Origin: Eutreptiella sp. 'Long Island Sound 2002'
Taxonomy: Eukaryota; Euglenozoa; Euglenophyceae; Eutreptiales; Eutreptiaceae
Assembly: GCA_964036045.1 (NCBI GenBank)
Contig: OZ038379.1
Span: 186,768,495-186,832,494, forward strand
Reading direction: 5' to 3'
DNA: 64,000 nt
In this document: in pieces, positions 36,607 to 47,400 of the stretch
How the letters are laid out: each line of letters begins with the position of its first letter
Numbering within the stretch: position 1 is the stretch's first letter
Notes under the pieces: model-generated
Told to the model about the DNA's origin: nothing
The model's input: the letters and a program-made list of their open reading frames with translations, nothing else
The model's database searches: none
Translations under genes and position numbers: made by a program

Positions 36607-38971
36607 TAGGGTTCGGAACCGGTTTTACCAATTAATCGGAAAAACCGGTTATCGGTAATTAATCGGAGGTTATTTTCAAGTTAGTCGGAAAACCGATTAT
36701 TTTGAAATTAATCAAACCAAATTACAGGGGGTGGTAATAGTTCATATATGCAGCGGTTGGTAAAAGGTGATTTTAGATGTGTTTTTCATGCAGCGGTTGG
36801 TAAAAGGCTGGTGTTTTTCCATGTAAAGGTTGGTACCGACATCCTCTTCTTTTGATTACCTTAATGTTTCTTTATATTTGTACAACACTGGTACTATTTC
36901 TCTCTCCTCGTTTTTTCAAAACATTACACTTTTTTTTTCTACACCTTGCACTCTTGCTATTTGTGTAAAATGTTTTATCTGTTTTTTTTTCTTCAAAACC
37001 TGCCCTCCTTTTTGTGCTCAAAAACCTACACTGTTTCTTTTTGTCACTCACTTCTGCATTCAAAATGCCGTTTTTTTTACCTACTGAAATATTGTTTGTT
37101 TTTTTTTGTCACTGACTTCTATGTTGAAAATCCTGTTTTTTTTTATATTGTTTTTCTTCTCTGAAGTGGTCAGAGTTCCTGCTTTTTTATGAACCACCAT
37201 TGCCGTGCGCAACTCGCGTGAATTAGGAAAAATGCCCACAAAAAAAAAAGTGCCCCCGTGTGCAAATCCTCCAACCCTACAGACTTCACTGCCCTTTGAG
37301 GGACATGTCGCTGTTGCAAAGGATGAACCACATATTCAATTTGATCGATTCGCTGTTATTCAAGAGAAAACTTGAGGTACTACTCTCTTTCACTCATGGT
37401 AACCATCACTGCACAGCTCAGAGTGCCTTCATCATCCGAAGTCTGCACTGCCTCCCGCTCCTTCCTTGCCCTTTGCCTGTTCTCCCTGGCCACACGCTGA
37501 GCATGTACATCACGTGGTGCAGCACGAAACCTTTTGGCAAGTCTGTCCAACCGGGTCTCAGCCCTCCTCTTTGCTGCTCTTTGCACAGGTGGTGTGCCTG
37601 GGACTGACAGGACGTCAATGTTGTCCTCCACCTCTGCCCCAGAGGCTTCATCTGCCTCTGCCTGTGCCTCTGAGGCCTCCTCTGAATCTGAAACATGACC
37701 AGGAACAACAGACAGCAAAGGTGTAGGCATGGGGATGGCTGCTGAAGGGCAGGGGAGGTCCACATCATCTACAGATTCTGTCACTGGCACCTCTGTAAAC
37801 ACCATGTTCCAGCTGCTGAGGATATGTGTGGTTGTCAAAGGCCATTCAGCAAGCCGAGTTACAAGGAGCGCCTTCATCGTACGCTCGCTGCTATCCAGCT
37901 TGGAGTGCTTTGGCAGCAGTCCATCGTGGATCTTCAGGCAATGGTCAATGTGGCGACGCTTCAGTCTGTCGCGCAACCATGCTCTCATGCCTGGATTGAT
38001 GACTTGATTGCCAACATTGCTGACATGGCTGCGACGAGCGCGGCCAAAGAAAACATACATATGTGGCCGCGCCAAAAAATAGTATAAGTTCGCCAGCCTT
38101 ATTTCAGCGTCGTCGACGCGCTTCAACTCGTCGTCGTCGAGATGGCTTCCAACCCAGTCCATGATGACGACACATGGGTAATTTTGCGCCACGCCATGGT
38201 CGCGTCTGTCCTTCGCAACTTCAGTGTCGACCTTGATCATCAGGCGTTCGAACGTGTCGCCACTCTGACACTTCTTCTCCGCGTGGTCTTCGTGCATGTA
38301 GGATGGCAGGCCCTGAGGCAGGTCGAGACGCGCATGGCAGCGCCCTGTCTTTCCTCTGTGCAACACTTGTAGTACCTTTACGGTGCCTTCACGGTTGACC
38401 ACAGGCGTGGCCGTGGCCTGTCGCTTGTCAGCGCTGCTGTAGTGTCTGACCTGTTTTTCTCTGGCTGCATACCCTCCGCGCAACTTGGGCGCGTACTGGA
38501 GGGGCGTCTCGTCCAGGCCCAACTGCGCCCACGGCGGCAGCGACTGGGGTTCACCTTCAGGGATACGCACACCATACTTTTGAGGCTGCCCAACGAGGTC
38601 CAAGAATTCACGTCTCCATTTGTTGCCGAGCGCTAAGTCAGACACTGTAGAAGGTAGCCGCTCAGTCGTGATCTTCTTGAGACAACCCATCTTGTGCCTG
38701 CGACGAAAGTTTGCAGCCCATTGGCGGTCCAAAACAGGAGCAAAACCAGGCCCACGAGACCTCTCAGCGACTGTTCTTCGAAGCGCCGCAATGGTGTCCA
38801 GGTCAATCACGGCAGCCTCATACTTCAACTCTTTGATGAACTTCAGAATGGTCTCCTCCTCTGTGCGGCTGAGAACTGAGTTGGTGCCGTACCCTTCCAG
38901 TGGCTCACCCTCCTGCACCTTGCCAGCCCAGGTGCGAAGCGTGTTAAGGGGCGGCGCTTGACACCCGTAAC
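36607..38971 (-). mobile_element. Truncated pogo-like DNA transposon insertion
   Basis: A 2,365-bp insertion splits the gag frame and is bounded by an 11-bp direct repeat GCACCGCCTTC (36596-36606 and 38972-38982). Its left end, TAGGGTTCGGAACCGGTTTT, resembles the right end of the element at 40298-41961 when that is read in reverse complement. No matching inverted repeat is present at the right end, where transposase coding sequence runs straight into gag sequence, so the right side is truncated. The non-coding part (36607-37379) has AATCGG-rich and T-rich stretches. Confidence 0.6.
37380..38971 (-). pseudogene. pogo/Tigger-like transposase, N-terminus missing
   Basis: About 530 codons are open, but the frame starts at the insertion boundary with no ATG. 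The residual helix-turn-helix (APPLNTLRTW) and a CENP-B-like second HTH (LSRTEEETILKFIKEL through WAANFRRRHKMG, residues about 35-97) lead into a DDE-type domain. It has GLDETPL at about 153-159 and VVIMDWVGSHLDD at about 269-281 as the first two acidic motifs; the third is not obvious. The C-terminal 130 residues are acidic and then basic low complexity (SDSEEASEAQAEADEASG). The pattern fits DDE_1 (pogo) transposases of the Tc1/mariner superfamily. About 30 N-terminal residues appear lost. Confidence 0.6.
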
Positions 38972-38982
38972 GCACCGCCTTC

Positions 38983-39361
38983 CGACGTTGTTTTAGACAA
39001 CATTGTTGATAGGGCTTTTGCCGCCACTACCGATCTTTTTCTACGGATACAAGAATACCGCAAACAGAAATCCATCCCCGACGCTATGTCTTTTAAGAAC
39101 CCGTTATTTTCTAAAGAGGACCTTGCATTGGCCGCACACAACCAAAAAGTAAACAAGGCTTCTTCTTATTCTTCAGCCATTCGCAACATGCCTCAAAACA
39201 ATCAAGCATCCCAAGGACGCTACAACAACAACGCCCGACAAAATTATCGTGCCGGTGGCAAGGGCCGAGGCAAAGGAGGCAAAGGATATCGCCAATCGGG
39301 TTACAGCTCCCGAGGCGCCGGCTCCGGTCAAGCCAACACACCAAGCAGCAGTAGCTCATGA
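38983..39361 (+). pseudogene. DIRS-like gag, C-terminal part
   Basis: The frame resumes in phase after the pogo-like insertion (DVVLDNIVDRAF) and ends at 39361. The tail is rich in Gly, Arg, Lys, Asn and Ser (RAGGKGRGKGGKGYRQSGYS), typical of nucleic-acid-binding gag ends without a CCHC knuckle. Its last 113 bases overlap the start of the RT frame, which is in another frame, so RT expression would need frameshifting or re-initiation. Confidence 0.6.
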
Positions 39362-40297
39362 CTACTCCGGCGTCCCCATCCCCGCCCGACTTCGCCAACG
39401 CCGCGCGTGGTGGAAGAGGCACGCCCCCCCGCGCGTTCTCGATATTTTGGACAACGGCCTGCTTTACCAGGTACATTTACCTCATTGTGTGTCTAGGGCG
39501 CCGCCTCTTTGTCCCTATGATAGAGCTTCGCTTGAATATTTTCATGCTCGGAAATCGATATATGAATATGAAGAAATTGGTGCCATCCGGCGGTGCGCAC
39601 GACGAGATGTTGATTATTTCTTTCCTTGGTTCGTGGTCTTCAAGGAAGAAACCACCACATTGGGTGCCAACATCAAAGCCCGTTTCATTTCTAACCTTCG
39701 TAGGCCCATTGCAGGCATTCCTGTTTCCCATTTTCGCATCGATCACTGGGAGCATGTGTTCCCCGCCCTTCGCAAAGGGCAATGGGGTGCGAAAGTAGAC
39801 CTCAAACATGCATACTTCCACATCCCATTAAGTGAAAAGCTCGCTCGCTATACCGGATTTTCCTTTGATGACACCATTTTTAGATTTGAGACGATGCCCT
39901 TCGGCGTTAATGTAGCGCCACAAGTTTTTACCGATTTTGTGAAGGTGTTGCTTAAGCATTGGCGTTCCCAGGGTATCACGGTTTATGGCTATTTAGATGA
40001 TTTGTTAATTGTCACGTCTTCGCACGATGAGTGCATTGCGCATTGGAACATTGTGCACCAAACGTTGAATGATGCTCGATTTTTGGTGAATGAACCAAAG
40101 TGTGTGCCGCCAACACAACACTTAGAGTTTCTAGGCATCCATGTCAACTTCGAGCAAGGCCTCGTTTCAATCCCTGAGAAAAAGAGGAAAGGCTATCGTA
40201 AAGAGTTAGGCAAGTTACTCACCGAATCGTCCATCTCTTTGCGGTCCGCCGCTTTCATTCTAGGCAAGGTGAGGTCCTTGCTTGTGTGTTTTCCCGG
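39249..40297 (+). pseudogene. DIRS-like reverse transcriptase
   Basis: The frame is open for about 350 codons from 39249 to the insertion point. RT motifs in order: KARFISNLRRP, KVDLKHAYFHIPL, MPFGVNVAPQVFTDF, and the catalytic YLDDLLIV at about residue 256, followed by LEFLGIHV. The spacing and the HAYFHIPL / MPFGVNVAP forms are those of DIRS and related YR-element RTs. The frame is interrupted at LLVCFPG by the 40298-41961 insertion and continues in phase at 41969. Confidence 0.75.
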
Positions 40298-41961
40298 CTA
40301 AGGTTTGTAATCGATTTTGGTGATTAATCGATTAATGGGTTAATCGGCGATTATCGTCGATAATTTTTGAAAAATTGCATTGAATCGGTTATTTTTTAAA
40401 AAAAATCGCTATCGCATCGATTATTTAATTAGAAATGCCGCTGCGAAGCGCACCCTCAAACGCCGCAAGCCGCAACCCAGAATGTCCTGTGGTTCACAGA
40501 AGAAAGAAGTAACATGAGAAATCAAGTACATCTTTGCCAAAAAGTGTAACCATTTCGAAGAATGCAAGTAATTATCGTTTCGCTGCATTTTTTGTCATCT
40601 TCAGAAAACCAAAAGGAACAAGAGGAACGATGTAGGAGACAAGTCAACGCTACTACAGGAGAGGGTCAGCGCATGAGATTCTTCAACGAGGAAGGCCAGC
40701 AAGCTGGAGACTTCGCCAGAGAATAGCAGCGAGCAGGAGGCCATCAAGCAGGAGACTTCATCCGAGAACGCCAGCGCGTGAGATGCATTGCCTGAGAAGC
40801 CCAGCGAGCAGGAGACTTCGCCGGAGAAGCCGAGGGAGCACGAGATTTTGCCGGAGAAGGCCAGCGAGCGGGAGACTTCGTCCCAGAAGGCCAGCGCGTG
40901 AGATGCTTCGCCGACGAAGGCCAGCGAGTAGGAGACTTCGCCCGGAGAAGGCCATCGCGTGAGAAGGGACTATCGTGACGGAGACAAGCAGAGCACGCCT
41001 TCTGTGGGTGTGTCTGCTCCGTGTTTTTGTCTTTGTCTTCGGTAGCTTTTGTTTGTCTTCGTTCCTTTTCGTTTCTGCCGTCATTCTCGTAGATCTGATT
41101 TTGTCATCTGATTGTTCGAGTTTGTACCTGTGCTGTGGAGAGCTCTGAGACGTGTAGGATTGCACTGACATACGTGCTTGTTTTTGTTTTCACCCTTCGT
41201 TAGTTTTTTGCATCTTGTGGACTGCTTGGTCCAGGTCTCTGTCGTGCCAGATTGTGTTGTTTGCCATCTAATTGCGACTTCGGATTGTTTTGTTTCGCCA
41301 TGATTGCGTGGCGTGTTTTACTTGCTCTCGTTTTCATTTGCTTTTGTGTTCTGCTGTCAGTCGTGTATTGTTCTCTCTTCTTTGGTCTCTGCAGGCAAGA
41401 CAACGTAAAGTTTAGAAGTGTGGAGAGGAGATGTTTAATATTTCCAGTTTTGTACCGTCAGTGTGTTTGAAGTACTCACAAGTGTTGAAAAAAGATAACC
41501 CACATGCTGCTTGTGGAAGTGCTGTGTGGTCTTTGCAGTGATGGCCGCAGTTTTTGGATGAGATTTTGTGTTATTTTGCTTTTGGCCTTTGAGCTTGTTT
41601 GAGGCACAGTGAATAGACTCAAATTGCCATGTGGTTTGCGGGTGCCATTGGATAGTGCTTTAAGAGGGGAGTGCCCACGGCTTACCCTGAGTGGGCAGTG
41701 TGGTCGCACAGGAAACCAACTCTCAAAATTTCTCAATTTGAGCCACCGGGCATAATTGTTTCAAAATCGATTATTTTGATGGCCACAATCAGAAAAAACT
41801 GATTATTTGAAGGGGCAATAATCGGAACAATCGGTTATTTTTTGCAAAACGATCGGAAAAAACTGATTATTTGAAGGGGCAATAATTGGAACAATCGGTT
41901 ATTTTTTGCAAAATGATCGGAAAAAACTGATTCTTTTTTTTGAAACCAATTCCGAACCTTA
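40298..41961. mobile_element. Non-autonomous DNA transposon with TIRs (1.66 kb)
   Basis: The ends TAAGGTTTGTAATCG and, in reverse complement, TAAGGTTCGGAATTGG are imperfect inverted repeats of about 19 bp. Flanks TTCCCGGC (40290-40297 region) and TTCCCGGG (41962-41969) form a 7/8 matched duplication, fitting an 8-bp hAT-type target site. The interior has no transposase. It contains a ~30-bp minisatellite (40680-40960) and, near the right end, ~63-bp tandem units containing aatcggttattttttgc (about 41790-41935). Confidence 0.7.
40680..40965. repeat. ~30-bp minisatellite inside the transposon
   Basis: About nine imperfect units of the type ggccagcgagcaggagactt plus cgccggagaa. Confidence 0.75.
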
Positions 41962-41968
41962 TTCCCGG

Positions 41969-42524
41969 GTTGCGGTTATTGACCGATGCGCTAGTTGAAT
42001 TCGTTCAGCTTAGTCGCTTTCACGGTTATGACAAGCGTTTGCCAGTCCCTTCCACCGTGCAGGAACAGGTTAAACTGTGTAAAGTACACTTGAGTTCTTG
42101 GGAAGGGTGCCCCATGCTCGGTGCACCCTCCAATCGGCGCTTGGCCGCCGACGCATCCGACATGCAATTGGGCGCTATTGATTTGCACACGCAACACACG
42201 GCTCACCGCTACGTGCCTAAGCACATTCACATCAATTTGAAAGAATTGCACGCTAGCGCGTTGGCGCTTCAATCCTTTGCCCAGCCTGGTGATATTGTGC
42301 ATTTGTTAGTTGATAATTCCACTGCCTTTGCATATTTGCAGCGTCAAGACGGACGCCTCCGGCTGCTGAACGACGCGGTCCGCGAGATGTTCACGTGGTG
42401 TTGGGCACGCAATGTGCAGATCAGGCCCGAGTGGGTACCATCAGCGGCAAATCCAGCCGATATAGTATCCCGGCGGACTGAAGCGGTACCCAGAACCTAT
42501 GGCCCATGGCCCGGAGGCCTGTGA
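41969..42524 (+). pseudogene. DIRS-like RNase H
   Basis: The frame resumes in phase with the RT. RNase H motifs: AADASDMQLGAIDL (first Asp), then NLKELHASALAL (Glu), LLVDNSTAFAYLQ (Asp) and ANPADIVSRR near the end. This is the arrangement seen downstream of RT in YR retroelements. It ends at a stop at 42524. Confidence 0.75.
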
Positions 42525-42787
42525 GCCGTCACACCCGTGCGGAAGCCGTTGACACCGGCTGTCAGCGGGATATCCCTGTTCTCTAATCCGCGAAATCTGG
42601 ATTCCGATTTCGAACCATTAAATCGATGTAGAATTACCATAATTTTATTGTCTTGGTCGATTTTCTGTCACAAATCGGTGAGATACCCGATTTCTACCGC
42701 GATTTCTAATTGTCGTGAAATCGCCGCCTGTTGTCGCCTGCTCGCGCGCCTTCCTCGCTTCTCCGTGGCGAGTTGGTTCATGGCTCA
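42525..42787 (+). other. Remnant of DIRS-like element before the Gypsy LTR
   Basis: A short A/T-rich tract with repeated gatttc and aaatcg motifs follows the RNase H stop. No recombinase or terminal repeat is recognisable before the LTR boundary. Confidence 0.4.
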
Positions 42788-44031
42788 TGGTTCAATACAC
42801 AAATGACTGGAACCATTTGCGAACAATTCCCCCACTTGGATCCCCAATCGGGCGCATGGAGATACCTTCGCCACTAATATCTACATGCCCCATGAAAACG
42901 GGAGTGCACCCATGGATCTCTTTGTCAAACATACCATGAGCAATACATATGCGGTAGACTTGGTCTAGCGCTTTGAATTCCACAATTGGGACATGGGCAA
43001 AGCCCTTGTCACGTATGGCTCCCCATCTCTTCGGCCACACGAAGATATATAACATGGGCGTGAGCATATCAAACATATACCATGCATACAACACATACCC
43101 TCAAAATATGGCTCCCACCATGATATGCCATGTCCCTCCATTGACATAACTTCACGTTAAAAATACGTAGGAACCCAAGGAAAGTTGCTATGCAACCCCA
43201 ACACTCATGCGGCACACTCGAAAGTCGCATTAAAATATTCGGTTGCACGGTCCAAGAGTTATATGTCACTTTATACCCTCTTGACCCTTTTCCCTTGCTA
43301 CACCGGGCATGTGTGCGCACCAAAGGCGTTTGATGCTTCCTAAATTAACTTGAGACTAAGGCGCTTGCAACCCAACCTTCCTTATTCTCTTTCCTCACAC
43401 TCGCGCGTAGATATGGTCCTTCAAAGTGGTCCCACGATTCACTTTTGTTTCCCTTATATCTCCAAGTCAAATGGGTGGCAAGTATAAGGGAAACCTGATT
43501 CGGGCATAGGGAAAGGAGTATGACCAATCGAAGAAGTCCAAATCAAGTGCGGCGATGTCGAAGTCGAAAATCCGATTTCGACATCGCGAAAAATTCAGAA
43601 TAAAATTTCGAGTGCTTATTTAGAAAATTGCGGAAGCAACGAACCCTTCGCTGATGAAATCTGACCCTTCAACGGAGTATCCGCCAAAATATCTGGAAAT
43701 AACAGTTAACCAATCGGTTAACGCAAAATCGCGAGCCAACTGACAGTCGCCGATACATTGACCATCAGAACGAAAGGTTGAAAAATTGCGGAAACATTAT
43801 GATAATAAAACCCTGTTGATTCCTGATATTCCGATATATAAATCTCCGCTGGCGGCGCCTCGGTTCTGAATATGGCCGCTCATAGCCGGAATGGCCCAAC
43901 CTATCACACTATCACATCGGGTTAGGTCAGGTGGATGGGAGAGTATGATATCAGCCAATGGCGGCTTGCCGGCACATAGATACACACCCCAAGTGACCCC
44001 AAGATGGCCACGGGGGTCCGAACCGGCTTCA
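42788..44031 (-). repeat. Gypsy 3' LTR (1,244 bp)
   Basis: On the minus strand it begins TGAAGCCGGTTCGG and ends TTGAACCA (TG...CA). It aligns end to end with 55489-56732 without a length change; I noticed about six substitutions. A TATA-like tract (gatatataaat, 43833-43843) lies about 190 bp from the LTR start, and an inverted repeat (gatgtcgaa...ttcgacatc) sits at about 43554-43588. Small ORFs inside are not considered genes. Confidence 0.9.
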
Positions 44032-44042
44032 CCCCCCTTCTC
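44032..44042 (-). promoter_or_regulatory. Polypurine tract
   Basis: The minus-strand purine run GAGAAGGGGGG directly abuts the 3' LTR start TGAAGCC, the expected second-strand priming site. The same sequence abuts the LTR of the second copy at 61871-61881. Confidence 0.85.
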
Positions 44043-44425
44043 AGACCGTTGTATCCGCTCGGAAACCAATGAAGAGAGGACGGGAGGACCCCAATGGGCT
44101 CCAACCCCCCCCTCCATGTCCCAAGGACACATGGAGGCCCCACAGACGTCGTAGGCGTCCCCCATGCCCCAAGGGAGGGGTGAGGACACTGATGATCAGC
44201 GCCCTACGCCATATTCGGTCTCCTCTTGATCTACAACATGGACCAAGGGGATCAAAGATAGAAAAACGTCGTCGGTCGACCTAAATAAGTATACCACAAT
44301 GCAATATATATGTGGAGATCGAGTGAAGGGGGTATATGGCCGATTAAGGCCGAAGAATCCCCGGATGAACGCCCTCACTTGTCTCCCCATTCACAGAAAC
44401 AAACAAAATGCCAAGGGGGGATCCA

Positions 44426-47400
44426 TTACGGTGCTACAGCAGCAACCAAATGGACCAACACGTCCTTGACATCCAAAGAAATACTCTTTTTCTTTAGGTA
44501 GTCCATCCAGACCGTGGTGTACCTCGGCACAAAACTGCTCGGAGGCTCCCACGAGTCCCTGGATGCGGCGAATCCCTTCCAACGGACCTTGTAAAGCCTA
44601 CCCCCAGGCGTCCCCGGGTCCGGCTTGTCCGCCAGGATCTTCTCAGCGGTGAAGTCATCGTCCTCACCCTCATCGTCCGAGTCCACATCGCCGGCCGTGA
44701 ACTCAAAGGTGACCGGACGTCCGCTGGGGTCTGGTGCTCGGGGACGCAGCTGGGTATGGTCGCGGTCCAGGACCTTGTTATCCCCCACACGAACCGCATA
44801 CACATCCTGCCCGACCTTCCGCACGATTACCCCCGGCACATACCAAGACGCCTGCCGATGCCTGGACAGGACATCCTTGTGGTGCCGCTCCACCCACACG
44901 GTGTCTTGGAGAGCATACTTCTGGACTTTTCCCTGCTTGAAGTACTTGGCCCTCTTGTCATGCTCGTCCTGTACTGCCTTGCACACCTTGGCCGCCGTGT
45001 CGTCCGCCTCAGCCATCATGGCATTCGCATCCCGGGCCACTTTGCCATGGTTCATCCACGGGAGAGTGCGTGACACTCGATCCCGTAGGAACAGGATGCG
45101 ATGGGGCGACAGTCCAGTGGGTCCCGGAAGGTCATGGTACGCCTGGAGCACCCTCCACAGCGGATTATACCAGTTCCGGCCCGGTTCGTCGATGTGCAGC
45201 TGGCGGAACTTCTCGAACATCTGCCGCCCGGCCACCTCAGCACGGCCATTCGATCGGCTGTGGTACGCCACGGTCTTGGCGTGCCGAATCCCCATGTGCT
45301 TGCACATCGTCTTGAACCACGTCCCCACGAATTGACTGCCCCGATCGCTGCAGATGACAGCTGGGACATCGAAAATCGTCAGCCAATGCCTGATCATGGC
45401 ATTAGCGACGGTCTTGGCCTGCAACCCCACTCCATGCTTGTCCTTCTTGTCCTTCTTCTTGGACTTCTTGCCCGGGACTGCCACGATATATCCGCTGTGC
45501 CTGTCCACCGCCAGGATGACACAGTCGTAGGTCTCTCCTTCCACGGTGACCTCAGGCATGGCGAACACATCCATGGCCACGGACCGCATAGGGGCCTCCG
45601 GTATAGCCGTATACACCGGGTTGCCCGCTGTGGAGTGGTTAGGGCTCTTCGTGGCCCGACACACGGCACAGTCGCTGCAGTACCTATCCAGGATGGCATA
45701 GTATCCCGGAGGGAACTTGAAACGCCACTCCAGGTCCTGCTGCATCTTGTCTCGGCCAGGGTGCATGAGCTGGGCATTATGCCAATGGTCAATGAGCTCC
45801 TCCACCCGGTTCTCGGGCACCAGCAGCTTGTCCTTGAGGAACAACTTGTCGCCATCCTCGGTCAAGCCCTCGGGCCATTCGTCGTCCGACGGGGCGCTCA
45901 CGGCGTTCCAGTACCTGCTCCAGTGCTCGGATGCCGCATAGTCATCCGACCAGTCCTCTGTGAGCACCGACCTGACTAGCTCTACAGGGGCCACCATCCA
46001 TTGCTCGAGTGTTTTCTCTCGAATAGCCTGGACTCGGGCACCCCGGAACTTGGCCAGGTCTGTACGGTTTGCCATCACCACAAAACACTTGACTCCCTCT
46101 TGCTCCATGACCTTCTCCATCTCGATGATGCGCTTGGCCTCCTCGGTCTCCTCGGCGTCGCCATGGCTGGATATGTCCATCCACGCCTTGCCCGCGGGGT
46201 AGGCCCAGCGACTGAGGCAATCTGCCACAGTGTTGTCCTTCCCCGGGACGTACACGACGCTGAGGTCGAACTTGGCGAACGTCTCGTGCCATCGGGCCCT
46301 CCTTGCCGCTGGTCCTGAGGGGGTGTCGACATGCTCCTTGTGCCAGCTCTGTAGGGACTGGTGGTCCGTGCAAACCACCACCGGCTGCAGTCCGATGTGG
46401 CCAGACCACTTCCTGAGCGCACATACAATGGCGTATGTCTCTTTCTCCCTCGCGGTCCATGTTCGGCGTTGGCCCTCGGCCAGGATCCGGCTCCAGAACG
46501 CCACGGGTACATGTGACCCGTCGTCTCGGATCTGCTCGAGGACTGCCCCCACAGCATAGTCCAAGGCGTCCGTCCGTAGCACGAATCCCTTGTCCGGGTC
46601 CACCAGGAATAGCCCCAGTTGTCCCAGGAGTCGCTCCTTCAGGCGACTGAACGCATCTTCGGCCTCAGGGGTCCAAGCAAGCTTCTTCTTGCTCCCCTTC
46701 CGGCCATCGAACTTGCCCACTTGCAGCATCTTGTGCAGCGGCCCCGACAGTTCTGCATACATCCGGACATAGCCCGAATAGTAGTTGCAGAACCCCATGA
46801 AGGACCGGAGTTCGCTGATGGTCTGGGGCTTCTCCCAGTGGTGCAGGGACGCCAGCTTCCCAGGCATGGGACGGCGTTGCCCGTGACCAACCACGTGACC
46901 CGCGAACTCCACTTCCTTCACGAAGAGTGAGGCTTTGGTGGGCTTGCACACCATGTTGTGCTTGTCCAACTCGCTGAGCACTCGGCGCAGATCCTTCTCA
47001 TGCGCGTCGATGAGCTCGTCCTCAGTCATGTTCTCCGTGCCGGACCCGATGATGATGTCATCCACGAAGGGGTCGGCACAGTCCCGGACAGGACCGAGTA
47101 GGTCCTCCATCATGCGCTGGAAAGCGGCGTTGCCATTCTTGGCGCCCATAGGCACCACTTTCCACTGCATGGGCCCCAGCGGCGTCGACATCGCTGTGCA
47201 GGGCCTGGAGTCCGGGTGTAGCGGCATCTGGTGGTAACCGTGTTTCAGGTCCAACACCGTGAAAATCCGCTTTTTCTGTTGCTTTTGGAGGATGGAGTCG
47301 ATCAGGGGAAGCGAATACGAGTCGTGCTCGGTCTGCTCGTTCAAACCTCTGTAATCAACCACCAACCTCCACTCGCCCTTCTCCTTCTTGGGCACGATGA

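Larger units (their letters stand above)
35939..42787 (+). mobile_element. DIRS-like retroelement, broken and truncated
   Basis: Three colinear plus-strand parts (gag, RT, RNase H) form one element. It is interrupted at 36607-38971 and 40298-41961 by insertions; if both are set aside, the frames on either side of each insertion are in phase. RT and RNase H motifs and the lack of protease and integrase before the truncation point fit DIRS/YR retroelements rather than Gypsy. No tyrosine recombinase is present before the Gypsy LTR starts at 42788. The left terminus is not defined. Confidence 0.7.

Noticed and set aside
42792-44189. Small ORFs within the LTRs, repeated at 55493-56686 and 60810-62028
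   Set aside because: They recur only because the LTR is repeated; they are short, cross the LTR boundary in places, and show no domain.
45101-45979. 292-codon plus-strand ORF, with a similar one at 62939-63703
   Set aside because: Antisense of the integrase region in both Gypsy copies; its conservation follows from pol conservation.
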